A stretch of 64,000 nucleotides of DNA from UBA4782 sp034430215 (GCA_034430215.1 DAOUFE010000027.1:1-64000), one strand, 5' to 3'. Counted from the stretch's first letter, positions 26,240 through 35,508 are shown. Numbers and translations are program-made. The notes: generated by a model not told the origin, from the sequence alone.

Positions 26240-26361
26240 GCTATATCGGTAAAAAATCACAAGTTATCAGACAATTGTCTCAAAAATAGCTATTGTTTGA
26301 ATACCTGAGGTAAAATATTCGAGGACGTTCCGTTTTAAAATAATCTAAAAGGAGACGTATA

Positions 26362-27303
26362 ATGGCAACCTGGAAAATCTTGTTAACCGATGGCCTGGAA
26401 GAAAATGGCCAGGAGATACTAAGAAAATCAGCACAAGTGGTAAACAAAAGTGGTATTTCAGCTGAAGACTTACTAAAAGAAGCTGGTGAATATGATGCCA
26501 TAATCGTTCGTGGACGTACGAAGGTTATCCCTGCAGTTTTTGACGCAGCAACCTCACTGAAAGTTGTTGGACGCGCAGGTGTAGGGGTAGATAACATTGA
26601 CTTAAACGCAGCCAAAGCACATGGCGTTACAGTGGTCAACTCGCCCATGGCAACAACACGCGCAGTTGCAGAATTGGCTTTTGGTATGATGTTGGCTATG
26701 GTACGTGACATTCCCCGAGCCGATTCCTCTATGAAAGCCGGAAAATGGCTGAAGAAAGAATTGGAAGGCACTGAGCTTGCAGAAAAAACATTGGGTGTCA
26801 TTGGTTTTGGTCGTATCGGTTGCGCCGTAGCAAATTATGCCAAAGCGTTTGGCATGGAAATCATCGCCTATGATCCCCTTTTAGACGGTGCAGAGATCAC
26901 AAAACGCGGTGGTAAACCTGTCACATTTGATGAATTGCTGCAACAATCAGATGTGATTACCCTGCATATTCCGTTAACTCCTGATTCGCGCAATCTGATC
27001 AACGCTGATGCTATCGCCAAGATGAAAACCGGTGTGAGAATCGTCTGTGCAGCACGCGGTGGTGTTCTTGATGAAGAGGCTTTGTTGCAAGGATTGGAGA
27101 GCAACAAGATTGCAAGTGTGGCATTGGATGTGTTCGCAACGGAACCTCCAGGATTAACCGCTCTTGTCAGTCATCCAAAAGTTATTTGCACCCCCCACAT
27201 AGGTGCGCAAACAGTCGAAGCACAACAACGTGCTGCGGTTGATATTTCAGAGGAAGTTCTTAACGCTCTGAATGGAAAACCATTACGCTGGAAAGTTGCC
27301 TGA
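26362..27303 (+). CDS. serA: D-3-phosphoglycerate dehydrogenase-like
   Basis: NAD-dependent 2-hydroxyacid dehydrogenase, 313 aa, most similar in layout to SerA without the C-terminal regulatory ACT domain. Visible: GRAGVGVDNID, NAD-binding GFGRIG, the active-site arginine in CAARGGVLDEEAL, the Glu in the following strand and the catalytic His in TPHIGAQT. It would commit 3-phosphoglycerate to serine synthesis; other 2-hydroxyacid substrates cannot be excluded. AAGGAG precedes the ATG. The M32 peptidase gene follows after 21 bp. Confidence 0.82.
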   Translation: MATWKILLTDGLEENGQEILRKSAQVVNKSGISAEDLLKEAGEYDAIIVRGRTKVIPAVFDAATSLKVVGRAGVGVDNIDLNAAKAHGVTVVNSPMATTRAVAELAFGMMLAMVRDIPRADSSMKAGKWLKKELEGTELAEKTLGVIGFGRIGCAVANYAKAFGMEIIAYDPLLDGAEITKRGGKPVTFDELLQQSDVITLHIPLTPDSRNLINADAIAKMKTGVRIVCAARGGVLDEEALLQGLESNKIASVALDVFATEPPGLTALVSHPKVICTPHIGAQTVEAQQRAAVDISEEVLNALNGKPLRWKVA

Positions 27304-27324
27304 TAGAAAGGATAAAAGAATCAA

Positions 27325-28824
27325 ATGAGCAAATTGGAAGATTTGAAAAAATGCCTGAAAGAAGTCACTGATCTTGGATACGCCCGAGCACTCGCAGAAT
27401 GGGATGCCCAGGTGAATATGGCACGTGGTGGTGCTGAAGACCGCGGTGATGTCGTTGGAACACTAGTTGGATTGATGGTTCAGAAATTTACTTCACCCGA
27501 AACTGCCAATGCGTTGGAAGGAGCCGAGAAGGAAGTTGCCGGTCTTGATAACGATAATAATGATGCCCGTATCGTGAAGATCACCCGGCGAGAATTTGAC
27601 AAATATACAAAACTGCCTGATGGATGGATGGGAAAATTTGCACGCCTGACAAGCGTTGCACAAAACGCCTGGGAAGTAGCCAAAGAAAAATCAGATTATG
27701 CGCATTTCAAGCCATACCTGAAACAGATCGTGGAAATGAGAAGAGAATATGCTTCCTTTTTCGCTCCGTACGATCATGTTTATGATCCTCTTCTTAATAT
27801 TTATGAACCTGGGATGAAAACAGCAGAAGTACAGGCGATTTTCGCTGCCTTGAAACCAGAACAGGTGGCAATTGTCAGCGAGATCGCTTCTCATCCACAG
27901 GTTGACAATTCTTTCTTGCTCAAAGATTATGAAGGACAGAAGCAATGGAATTTTGGCGTGGATGTGATCACACACTTTGGATATGACTGGAAGCGTGGCA
28001 GGCAGGATAAAGCAGTGCATCCATTTACCATCAGTGTCGGTTTGGATGACGTCCGCATCACAACGAAAATTGAAAAGAACTGGCCTTCTGCTTCTATTTT
28101 TGGAACCATTCATGAATGTGGTCATGCGTTATTTGAACAAGGAATTTCACCTGATTTCCGTCATACACTCGTGGCGAGCGAAATTTCCATGTCGGTGCAC
28201 GAATCGCAATCGCGCTTATGGGAAAATCTTGTCGGTCGTTCTTTGCCATTCTGGAAATTCTTCTATCCCAAATTGCAGGCATTATTCCCGGAGAATCTTG
28301 AAAACGTCAGCCTCGAGAAGTTCTATAAAGGAATTAATCTGGTAGAACCTTCTTTGATCCGCATCGAAGCTGATGAAGCAACTTATAACCTTCACATCAT
28401 GCTTCGCCAGGAATTGGAAATTGCTTTGATGGAAGGTAGCCTGGAAGTCGATGACCTCCCTGAAGCCTGGAATGCTAAAGTAAAGGAATACCTGGGTCTC
28501 ACTCCACCCAATGATGCACAGGGTGTACTGCAGGATGTTCACTGGTCGAATGGTTATTTTGGATATTTCCCCACTTACGCATTGGGAAATCTTCTCTCCG
28601 CTATGTGGTGGGAGAAAATTCATCAGGAAATTCCCGATCTCGATTCTCAAATCGAACAGGGCAAATTCAACGATCTGCTTTCCTGGCTGCGTAAGAATAT
28701 TCACCAATATGGTGGTAAATATGAAGTACAGGAATTGAGCCGAAAGGTTGTTGGAAGTGGGATCGATCCCAAACCGTATGTTCGATATTTGCGTGAAAAG
28801 TTTGGTAAAGTATACGGTTTCTAA
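27325..28824 (+). CDS. Carboxypeptidase Taq (M32 metallopeptidase)
   Basis: Zinc carboxypeptidase, 499 aa, the usual length for family M32. HECGH at 263-267 supplies two zinc ligands and the catalytic Glu, with a third ligand expected in the SVHESQSRLWENL helix about 30 residues later. The HPFTISVGLDDVRITTKI and LRYLREKFGKVYGF segments are also typical. Cytoplasmic enzyme that trims peptides from the C-terminus. Ended by a strong terminator. Confidence 0.94.
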   Translation: MSKLEDLKKCLKEVTDLGYARALAEWDAQVNMARGGAEDRGDVVGTLVGLMVQKFTSPETANALEGAEKEVAGLDNDNNDARIVKITRREFDKYTKLPDGWMGKFARLTSVAQNAWEVAKEKSDYAHFKPYLKQIVEMRREYASFFAPYDHVYDPLLNIYEPGMKTAEVQAIFAALKPEQVAIVSEIASHPQVDNSFLLKDYEGQKQWNFGVDVITHFGYDWKRGRQDKAVHPFTISVGLDDVRITTKIEKNWPSASIFGTIHECGHALFEQGISPDFRHTLVASEISMSVHESQSRLWENLVGRSLPFWKFFYPKLQALFPENLENVSLEKFYKGINLVEPSLIRIEADEATYNLHIMLRQELEIALMEGSLEVDDLPEAWNAKVKEYLGLTPPNDAQGVLQDVHWSNGYFGYFPTYALGNLLSAMWWEKIHQEIPDLDSQIEQGKFNDLLSWLRKNIHQYGGKYEVQELSRKVVGSGIDPKPYVRYLREKFGKVYGF

Positions 28825-28832
28825 AGAGGAGC

Positions 28833-28866
28833 AGAAATCTCGGAGAAAACTCCGAGATTTCTCTTT
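28833..28866 (+). terminator. Terminator after the M32 peptidase gene
   Basis: AGAAATCTCGGAG (28833-28845) pairs perfectly over 13 bp with 28850-28862 around AAAA, followed by CTTT. Confidence 0.9.
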
Positions 28867-28952
28867 ATAAATCAATTCAGCCATTTTTCCTCTTCTCTTA
28901 TATAATAGGAGGAAGATTCAGAATAAAAAATTCTTCCAGGGGTGGAACGAAA

Positions 28953-29315
28953 ATGGCAAAATTAATGTTTGTCGATGATGATGAATTAACTTTATCTTTA
29001 ATGGAGAAGACAGCCAATATTCTGGGTCACTCCTCTGTTTTATGCTCTCATGGAAATGAAACCATCAAGAAAGCAATAGCGAATAAACCTGATCTAATTT
29101 TCATTGATATTGGGTTGGAAGATATCGATGGATTAGTATTACTGAAAAAAATCCATGAAGAGCCCCAACTTTCTTCAATCCCACTCTTCATCGTTACTGC
29201 CGGGCATTCCGCTCAAGATGAAGAAAAAAGCCTGGCTGCAGGAGCAAGTGGTTTTCTCCAAAAGCCTTTACGATTTGATGACTTAGCGAATGCAATCGAA
29301 AAATTTATCAAATAA
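28953..29315 (+). CDS. Receiver-domain-only response regulator
   Basis: Stand-alone CheY-like receiver, 120 aa. The acidic pocket DDD (8-10), phosphoacceptor D52 in IFIDIG, T82 in FIVTAG and K104 in LQKPL are present. There is no output domain, so it must act through protein contact. No histidine kinase is in the window; the multi-GAF phosphatase at 38.9 kb is not close enough to link. The downstream lipoprotein gene overlaps by 26 bp. Confidence 0.9.
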   Translation: MAKLMFVDDDELTLSLMEKTANILGHSSVLCSHGNETIKKAIANKPDLIFIDIGLEDIDGLVLLKKIHEEPQLSSIPLFIVTAGHSAQDEEKSLAAGASGFLQKPLRFDDLANAIEKFIK

Positions 29316-30393
29316 TTCAGTAATTATTTTTATTAAGAATGGTAGAACATGGATTTTTTACACAATGGTGTTGCTTATTTCCATGTTCTTTTTGATTTCC
29401 TGTAATTATCAAACCCCTGCACAGTTATATGCAACTTCGACCACTACTTTGACTCCCTCCTCTACTGCCACCATTACCGAAACATCTACCATTACACAAA
29501 CCTCGTCTCCTGTTCCAACTGAAACCATAACAATAACATTCAGCCCCGAACCTTCACTGACCAGTTCTCCTTCGGAAACACCTACGATCACAGATACCAT
29601 TACACCAGGTCCTTCTCCAACAAATACACGTACTCCAACCAATACACGTCCCCCTACGCGCACCCTGGTTCCCTCCCGAACACGCACCAATACCTTTACA
29701 CCAACAGTCACGAATACTCCGACGCCACCTGCTCCTGTTTTAAAGTTGGATAAGCCTGGACCATATTCCAAGATAAGCAGTCCGATCGAGGTTGAAGCAG
29801 CAGTTTCTCCAGGTGAAGATGGTTTGGTCTTTTTTACTTTGACCGGTGAAGATGGCAGATTAATCACGCAACAGGTTGAAAACTACAGCAAGTACATAGG
29901 AAGACAGATATGGATTGCACCGGACATTGCTTTCAATATCAGTGCAGTTGCTGAGACTGCCCGATTATCCGTTTTTACCCATGATCTTCAAGGGAGATTC
30001 GTTGCTATCAATTCAGTTGATGTCATATTGATGATGGTTGGGAAAGATGAGTTAAATCCATCAGTGATTAATCAGGAACCATACATCATCCGGTATCCGC
30101 GATCAGATCAGGTGATTCAGGGTGGAATACTCACTTTAACTGGTTTAGCACGACCAGTGAATGACACACCTCTGCTCATCGAATTGATCGCTGAAAATGG
30201 AAATATTGTTGGCAACACTCAGGTGATCGTACCAGAACCCACAGGTTCTTTGAGTCATACACCATTTGCAGTCGAAATTCCCTATACTGTCAGTGAACCC
30301 ACGATAGTTAGACTGACCATCCGACAGGAAAGCGATAACCGCATTCCAGGTACGGTAGCATTATCCAGCATGCTGGTTCAAATAGAACCTTAA
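29290..30393 (+). CDS. Thr/Pro-rich surface lipoprotein with two beta-sandwich domains
   Basis: 367 aa. Basic residues, then a hydrophobic segment with lipobox LISC (about 37), then about 90 residues dominated by Thr, Pro and Ser (a cell-wall-spanning linker), then two similar domains of about 100 residues that resemble Gmad2-like immunoglobulin folds. The start is uncertain: 29290 gives a signal peptide with positive charge but overlaps the receiver gene, while 29365 gives a short uncharged one. Probably exposed on the surface. It converges with the L,D-transpeptidase gene, stops one base apart. Confidence 0.7.
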   Translation: MQSKNLSNNSVIIFIKNGRTWIFYTMVLLISMFFLISCNYQTPAQLYATSTTTLTPSSTATITETSTITQTSSPVPTETITITFSPEPSLTSSPSETPTITDTITPGPSPTNTRTPTNTRPPTRTLVPSRTRTNTFTPTVTNTPTPPAPVLKLDKPGPYSKISSPIEVEAAVSPGEDGLVFFTLTGEDGRLITQQVENYSKYIGRQIWIAPDIAFNISAVAETARLSVFTHDLQGRFVAINSVDVILMMVGKDELNPSVINQEPYIIRYPRSDQVIQGGILTLTGLARPVNDTPLLIELIAENGNIVGNTQVIVPEPTGSLSHTPFAVEIPYTVSEPTIVRLTIRQESDNRIPGTVALSSMLVQIEP

Positions 30394-30394
30394 A

Positions 30395-31570
30395 TTAGTA
30401 TGCAGAAATGTTGCTATAAAAACTGGGGTCGGTTGGGGTCTGCCCAGAAGGATCCCACACGTACACGTAATCCCCTTCTTTCGCCCAATCATACAGCCAG
30501 TGCGAATCAATGATAGAAAGATTTACACAGCCGTGTGATTGTTCATACCCGAACATTGCACGCCAGTAAGCACCATGCAGCGCTCTGGCGTCATCAAAAT
30601 ACATGGTGTATGGCACATCTGCAAGATAATAGTAATCGGATTTATCCGCTGCAAATGAGCCGGTCATGGTTTCGAGTTCCTTCTTCAGGTAGATCTGATG
30701 TAATCCGGGACGGGTAAAGTAAGGCTCTGCGCCAGTAGCCACTAAAGTAGCAAAAACAAGTTGTCCGTTATCGTATACTGCAAGCGTTTGTTCGAACAAA
30801 TTGACTTCGATCCAGCGATTGTTAGTCACACCTTCGGGGGGAGTGGTATTCACCACAACCTGCCGGATGTATCGCCGCTCGACCCATTCATCAAAACCTG
30901 TCTGGTACCAGGTGGTTCCATCCATTTCGACTTCCTGGTAGATTTGCACCAGTGTCTCGCGATAGTAAGTTTTTCCAATTTCCGGCGATGCATACCCAGG
31001 TGCATTCCGCGGGATGGTTTGATCAACAATCCAGCCGAAATTGTTACGCGGAGCTGCATGAAAGATTAATCCAGAGAATTTACTGAAATCACCCGGTGAA
31101 GCCCGCATCCATTCGCCGGTCGACAGCATCACATAATGCCCTCCGTTTACATCCATCTGTGAAACAAAGGAAACATAAATGGTTGCGCCTGCCTGCAAAT
31201 AACGGGTTGGATTTTCTCCATTCACTGCTGCATCCAATGAACCGTAAATTGCTGCCGGAGTGGAATTGTCAATATTTATTTTAGCAAAACCAATATTCAA
31301 TTTTGCCAGATCAAGGCTCGGATGAGCGGCTGGTAGATCAAGAACGGGATACGGTATTCCCTGGGCAACGATATTGTTGATAGATTGTGATGGTCCAAGG
31401 GGCAGACAATCCAGTGATTGCTGCTGGTAATTGTCTGGGGTACATACTACATCACCAAAGTACGAACCGGTATCGTTCTGGGTTGTGGTGACCGCATTTA
31501 CCGGTGATACTGGTGTAAAGACAAAAAGTATGAAAGCGATGGCAAGAAGAAATGTCGCTCGTTTTAACAC
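30395..31570 (-). CDS. L,D-transpeptidase (YkuD domain)
   Basis: Cell-wall cross-linking enzyme, 391 aa. A signal peptide (about 1-26) and a 220-residue N-terminal part containing SH3-like segments precede the YkuD domain, whose active site is the SHGCVNLS motif (His 346, Cys 348). The start codon is GTG at 31570, supported by GAGGA 5-6 bases upstream. Family members form 3-3 cross-links in peptidoglycan or attach proteins to it. Confidence 0.92.
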   Translation of the reverse strand: MLKRATFLLAIAFILFVFTPVSPVNAVTTTQNDTGSYFGDVVCTPDNYQQQSLDCLPLGPSQSINNIVAQGIPYPVLDLPAAHPSLDLAKLNIGFAKINIDNSTPAAIYGSLDAAVNGENPTRYLQAGATIYVSFVSQMDVNGGHYVMLSTGEWMRASPGDFSKFSGLIFHAAPRNNFGWIVDQTIPRNAPGYASPEIGKTYYRETLVQIYQEVEMDGTTWYQTGFDEWVERRYIRQVVVNTTPPEGVTNNRWIEVNLFEQTLAVYDNGQLVFATLVATGAEPYFTRPGLHQIYLKKELETMTGSFAADKSDYYYLADVPYTMYFDDARALHGAYWRAMFGYEQSHGCVNLSIIDSHWLYDWAKEGDYVYVWDPSGQTPTDPSFYSNISAY

Positions 31571-31995
31571 AATAGTTCCTCGATGGTCTTATTCACCTTG
31601 CGGGCAAGGATTTTCCAATTGTACCACTGGGAGATTTAATATCAGATTTCTATGATATTGCTTTAATAAATTAAGATCTGAAGACCACCACGAAAAGCAC
31701 CAAAACACAAAAATATAAATAATCCTTGGTGGGAATTATGCCCTTGGTGGGAATTAATATTTTAAGTTAATACCCCCATAAAAACCTTCACAATCAGGTT
31801 TATCACCCTGAGGGATGAACGACCGAAGGGTCTTGCCCTGGATTTTCGGTGCAATAAAACTATTATTTAAGAAATAAAACACAAGGCAAGTGGTTAACAT
31901 GGTTACCCATGACCTACAAACGATTGACAGTACCCCCTCCTTATGCTAGAGTAAACTATCCTTGTATAATGAAAGAAAACTTCTGGAGGGTTACC
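31571..31995. other. Gene-free region with degenerate intergenic repeats
   Basis: About 425 bp without a credible gene. Contains a 15-bp direct repeat, a CACCAAAACACAAAA stretch and a CCTGAGGG..CGAAGGGTC segment that resembles the CACCAAGACAC-type and CCTGAGCGAAG-type dispersed repeats of many environmental bacteria. Near the right end are TTGACA (31924-31929) with TAGAGT at 17 bp and a separate TATAAT (31965-31970), promoters for the roadblock gene. No riboswitch pattern is recognised. Confidence 0.5.
31724..31756. repeat. 15-bp direct repeat
   Basis: CCTTGGTGGGAATTA occurs at 31724-31738 and 31742-31756, period 18 bp, in AT-rich intergenic DNA. Probably a remnant of a dispersed repeat element. 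Confidence 0.7.
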
Positions 31996-32373
31996 GTGAC
32001 ACAACAACGGTCAGAAAAACTGGTAGATCAGTTGCGTGCATTACAAAGCACATCATCCGATATTGAAGCTGCCATTATAGTCAGCGTGGATGGACTCACT
32101 ATTGCCTCTGCTTTGCCCGAATACCTGGAAGAAGACCGGATTTCTGCCATGTCTGCAGCATTACTGTCATTGAGTGAAAGCATTTCAGGAGAATTAAAGA
32201 AAGGCTCCCTGGAGCAGGTTTACATAAAAGGCACCGAAGGTTTTGTTATCTTGATGGCAGTGGGTTCCGATGCGGTTCTAACCGTTTTTGCAAACAAGAA
32301 TGCAAAACTAGGATTGATCATCTTCGAAATGAAGCGAACAGCAGAAGAGCTGGTAGAGCTGTTGGAAGAGTAA
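31996..32373 (+). CDS. Roadblock/LC7 domain protein
   Basis: 125 aa, one complete roadblock fold (MglB/dynein light chain type): IEAAIIVSVDGLTIASALP, a helix with AALLSLSESI and the final strand VLTVFANKNAKLGLIIFEMKR. The true start is GTG at 31996, with GGAGGG 5 bases upstream; the frame open to 31909 runs through the promoter. Family members bind and regulate small Ras-like GTPases, but no MglA-type GTPase is next to it. Confidence 0.88.
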   Translation: MTQQRSEKLVDQLRALQSTSSDIEAAIIVSVDGLTIASALPEYLEEDRISAMSAALLSLSESISGELKKGSLEQVYIKGTEGFVILMAVGSDAVLTVFANKNAKLGLIIFEMKRTAEELVELLEE

Positions 32374-32533
32374 TCTGGTAGTACATTTCTGACAAACTAT
32401 CGTTAAGAATTTCACATTTAACCTTTGCATCATGAATAAAGTAGGATGATAATAGGGCTGCCTTCGAAGTCGAATATCAACATTTTTTCGATAAAAGTTT
32501 TTACAAGAATAAATTTAAACTTTCAGGTGTATT

Positions 32534-33268
32534 TTGAAAACAACCATAGTCATACCAACATATAACGAAGTCGAAAATCTACCCAGATTGGTGGATGCTT
32601 TATTTGCGCTCCCCATAGATGATTTGAATATTTTAGTAGTAGACGACAACAGCCGTGATGGCACAGGACTTCTTGCTGATGAATTAAGCAAAACGACCAG
32701 CGGTAAAGTCCAGGTGCTGCACCGCGCTGGTAAATTAGGATTGGGGTCTGCTTACATCCAGGGATTCCAACTGGCAATGGAAAAAGGCGCAGATTACGTT
32801 GGGCAAATGGATGCTGATTTTTCTCACCCCCCCGCCAAAGTAGTCGAATTGATCGCTGCCCTTGAGAATTGCGATATGGCTCTCGGTTCGCGTTACGTTC
32901 CCGGGGGAAAACTGGATGAACGCTGGCCATTCTGGCGTAAAGCATTATCCGGCTTTGGGAATTTCTATGCCCGAACAATTCTCAGTATGCCTTTACGGGA
33001 TGTAACAGGAGGCTTTCGCCTGTGGAAGAAAGAGACATTGAAGGCAATGCCGCTTTCGCGCGTTAAATCCAATGGATATGTCTTTCAGGTCGAAATGGCA
33101 TACATAGCCCACCTGCTGGGATTTAAATTTACTGAAATTCCGATCTACTTTGCTGACAGGCGCTGGGGTGAATCAAAAATGTCTTTCAAGATTCAGGTTG
33201 AAGCTGCTTTGCGCACCTGGAAACTGCTGGGATTGTATAAAGATCTGAGAAAAAAGAAAGAACAATGA
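32534..33268 (+). CDS. Polyprenyl-phosphate mannosyl/glycosyltransferase (Dpm1-like)
   Basis: GT2 family, 244 aa. VIPTYNEVENLPRL begins the fold, VVDDNSRDGT binds nucleotide sugar, and MDADFSHPP holds the metal-binding DxD. FRLWKKETL and the absence of a C-terminal membrane region match soluble dolichol-phosphate mannose synthase-like enzymes. It would make a polyprenyl-phosphate sugar donor for protein or cell-surface glycosylation. Start is TTG, with AGGTG 5 bases upstream. Its stop codon abuts that of rsmA, which converges from the right. Confidence 0.88.
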   Translation: MKTTIVIPTYNEVENLPRLVDALFALPIDDLNILVVDDNSRDGTGLLADELSKTTSGKVQVLHRAGKLGLGSAYIQGFQLAMEKGADYVGQMDADFSHPPAKVVELIAALENCDMALGSRYVPGGKLDERWPFWRKALSGFGNFYARTILSMPLRDVTGGFRLWKKETLKAMPLSRVKSNGYVFQVEMAYIAHLLGFKFTEIPIYFADRRWGESKMSFKIQVEAALRTWKLLGLYKDLRKKKEQ

Positions 33269-34111
33269 TCAGGTGATCTGCAGTTTTCGATATTCTTGGG
33301 TAATTGCAGACCACTCATTTAAAGTTAAAGTTTCTGCTCTCCGCTGGGGATTCACCTCAGCGGAGTTTAATATGCTCTCTACCTGAATGGCTGAGAGCCG
33401 TAGACCACCAGAGAGAGCATTTCGTAAAGTTTTCCGTTTTTGGCTGAAACCCGCTTTGATCAAAGTAAAAAAGTCATTCAGTAAATCTGAAGAGATCACT
33501 GGCTTCGGATACAGCTCAACCAGCAACACTGCTGAATCAACTTTGGGAACAGGATAAAACGCCTCAGCAGGAATACGAAATACTCGTTTCGGATTTCCAT
33601 ACACCTGAACACTTAAGCTTAATAAACTCATCTCGCCCGGTTTCGCGCAGATGCGGTCAGCGATCTCGCGTTGTACTGTGAGTAAAATCCGGTCAGGTTT
33701 TACTGATGCTTCCAACAATCGGCGGATGATCGCAGATGTAATGTAATAAGGGATATTTGCTACCACCAGGTACCCCTGGCTTAATTGCAGGTCTTCCAGC
33801 GGAACCTTAAGAATATCACCATGAATAGTGGTCAGATTTGACTGACCAACAAATTCAGTTTGTAAAATATGCACCAGTTGAGAATCCAATTCGACTGCGA
33901 TCACCCTGCCAGCTTTTTCTACTAAAAATCGAGTCAGGTTTCCCAACCCAGGACCAATTTCAAGCACGACAGAGCTTTCATCCACGCCAGCAGCGTCTAC
34001 AATTTTCTCAAGGTATGTTGGATTAGTTAGAAAATTTTGCCCCAGGCTTTTACGGGGAGAAATATCGTATTTTTTGAGAAGCTGATGTATGGGCGGAAGA
34101 TTGATAGTCAT
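33269..34111 (-). CDS. rsmA: 16S rRNA dimethyladenosine transferase
   Basis: KsgA/RsmA, dimethylates two adjacent adenosines at the 3' end of 16S rRNA (A1518 and A1519 in E. coli numbering). 280 aa. SLGQNFL, the SAM-binding motif VLEIGPGLGNLT (about 49-60) and the catalytic NIPYYIT motif are present. The ATG overlaps the stop of the upstream G5/3D protein by 4 bp, so it is translationally coupled to a cell-wall protein, a pairing also known in Firmicutes, where yabE precedes ksgA. Confidence 0.95.
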   Translation of the reverse strand: MTINLPPIHQLLKKYDISPRKSLGQNFLTNPTYLEKIVDAAGVDESSVVLEIGPGLGNLTRFLVEKAGRVIAVELDSQLVHILQTEFVGQSNLTTIHGDILKVPLEDLQLSQGYLVVANIPYYITSAIIRRLLEASVKPDRILLTVQREIADRICAKPGEMSLLSLSVQVYGNPKRVFRIPAEAFYPVPKVDSAVLLVELYPKPVISSDLLNDFFTLIKAGFSQKRKTLRNALSGGLRLSAIQVESILNSAEVNPQRRAETLTLNEWSAITQEYRKLQIT

Positions 34112-35496
34112 GGCAGTATCCAGGGAATGGTCGCAGGTACGGGAGTTTTAAAGTACATGGTCACGGTTTGATACCAGGGTTCATAATCGGCATCGCTGAA
34201 TCCCAGATCGATCCAATCTTTCCCTGGAATTCCTCCACCAACATCAGCAATTACAGCAGAACCATACCCAGGAATGTAAACACTCTGCCCTGCCATCAGG
34301 TTATACCAGGCGCGGGTTACACCAATCACACCCCGCTGAACTGGCAGCCCAGAGGAGGTTGAATAATAGCATTTTCCTGCCGTTCCGCTCTGACAAGGAG
34401 AATAAGACGTTGCCAGCACGGTTATCGCCCGCCAATATTCAATGGTGCCTGAAGGGGTTTCCAGCGTATGAATAACTATCTTCGTGCCATATCCTACTTT
34501 TTGAGCTTTTGGTTCTACAGCAGTCCATTCAGCTTCTGATGTTCGTGAAGTCTCAACACCGTCTTCATAAACCACCTTGACACGGGATACCTTTAACCCC
34601 ATCGCGCCAGGTTCAACGATACTGGTTTGATCCAGTTCTGTTTCAGGATCCTCTACATATTCGATGGTGTAGGGAATAGTGGTTTGTGTTAATTCGATCT
34701 CTTCACGGACACGAACTACTTTTATCCTGCCATCTTCGGGTATGGGTGAATCATCCGAAGGGATGGAGTAATCCAGCCCAGCCAGTACCACTCCTGCCTG
34801 TGCCAGGGCTTCACCCACTGTATCCGCTGAGGTACGGCTAATCCATTTTTTGCCAGCCATCTCAATGGTAATCTGTCTTCCATGAGTAATTTGAATTGCT
34901 TCTTTTTCATAGATTGGTTTACCAACATCAATTCCACTCAGGTCTGATTGCTGCAGATGATATCCTGCATCCCAAAGAGCACCTGCCAGGGTTGCTGCAG
35001 TAGAATATTGTGTAATTACGGAAGAGCTATCCTCTATCTGAACAGGTACTGCCTTGCGATAAAGCAGTGTAATCGAAGGAACAGCAGGTATCCGGCTGTC
35101 AAATGCGATGGTTAATCCATTCCAAATAATCTCATCTCCCGGGAAAAGTGCGATACCTGCTTTGAATAATAAATTAGCAGTGATCTTTTCAGAAGAAATA
35201 CTGGAATGGATATATGGAGTATTGGCAATTCCAACAGTAACAGGAACTGCACTGGTGACCTTGAATGCACCATTCCAACCTAGAAAATGATCTTTGCCAG
35301 GGATAATCTGATCCTGGTCTTTAAGAGGGTAATTCATCTGGCGAAGCACACCAACAGGTGTTAGTGCTCTTGTCATTATGGAAACACTTACCCCATCAAT
35401 AGTAACGGATACCGGTCTGAGTGATCCAAACCAGACTAGAAGAATCCCTGCTGTGACAAGTCCTGTAATGAGCCAATACCTGAGGCGGAAAAACAT
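34108..35496 (-). CDS. G5/DUF348/3D domain cell-wall protein (YabE/Rpf-like)
   Basis: 462 aa from the ATG at 35496. A membrane-anchor helix (about 7-28) precedes three DUF348 repeats (each about 55 residues, with the V-x-V-x-x-x-G-x-P pattern), a G5 domain with EEIELTQTTIPYTIEYVEDPE, and a C-terminal 3D domain ending in ATSYSPCQSGTAGKCYYSTS and VIADVGGGIPGKDWIDLGFSD, where the three aspartates are visible. This matches the YabE/YuiC class of cell-wall lytic or resuscitation-promoting proteins. The 3D domain is a lytic transglycosylase-like fold. TACAAT lies 6 bases before the ATG and no ribosome-binding site is seen. Confidence 0.88.
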   Translation of the reverse strand: MFFRLRYWLITGLVTAGILLVWFGSLRPVSVTIDGVSVSIMTRALTPVGVLRQMNYPLKDQDQIIPGKDHFLGWNGAFKVTSAVPVTVGIANTPYIHSSISSEKITANLLFKAGIALFPGDEIIWNGLTIAFDSRIPAVPSITLLYRKAVPVQIEDSSSVITQYSTAATLAGALWDAGYHLQQSDLSGIDVGKPIYEKEAIQITHGRQITIEMAGKKWISRTSADTVGEALAQAGVVLAGLDYSIPSDDSPIPEDGRIKVVRVREEIELTQTTIPYTIEYVEDPETELDQTSIVEPGAMGLKVSRVKVVYEDGVETSRTSEAEWTAVEPKAQKVGYGTKIVIHTLETPSGTIEYWRAITVLATSYSPCQSGTAGKCYYSTSSGLPVQRGVIGVTRAWYNLMAGQSVYIPGYGSAVIADVGGGIPGKDWIDLGFSDADYEPWYQTVTMYFKTPVPATIPWILP

Positions 35497-35502
35497 ACGC
35501 GT

Positions 35503-35508
35503 ATTGTA
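35503..35508 (-). promoter_or_regulatory. -10 box before the G5/3D gene
   Basis: TACAAT on the minus strand, 6 bases before the ATG at 35496. The -35 region would fall in the terminator of tRNA-Phe and is weak (GTTATT), so a run-on or activator-dependent promoter is possible. Confidence 0.45.

Noticed and set aside
29409..29867. Val/Gly-rich 152-codon frame opposite the Thr/Pro linker
   Set aside because: Reverse complement of repetitive Thr/Pro codons gives Val/Gly runs automatically; not a gene.
31571..31995. Cyclic di-AMP (ydaO-type) riboswitch upstream of the L,D-transpeptidase
   Set aside because: Considered because a diadenylate cyclase is present, but no conserved pattern was recognised; the region is AT-rich with repeats.
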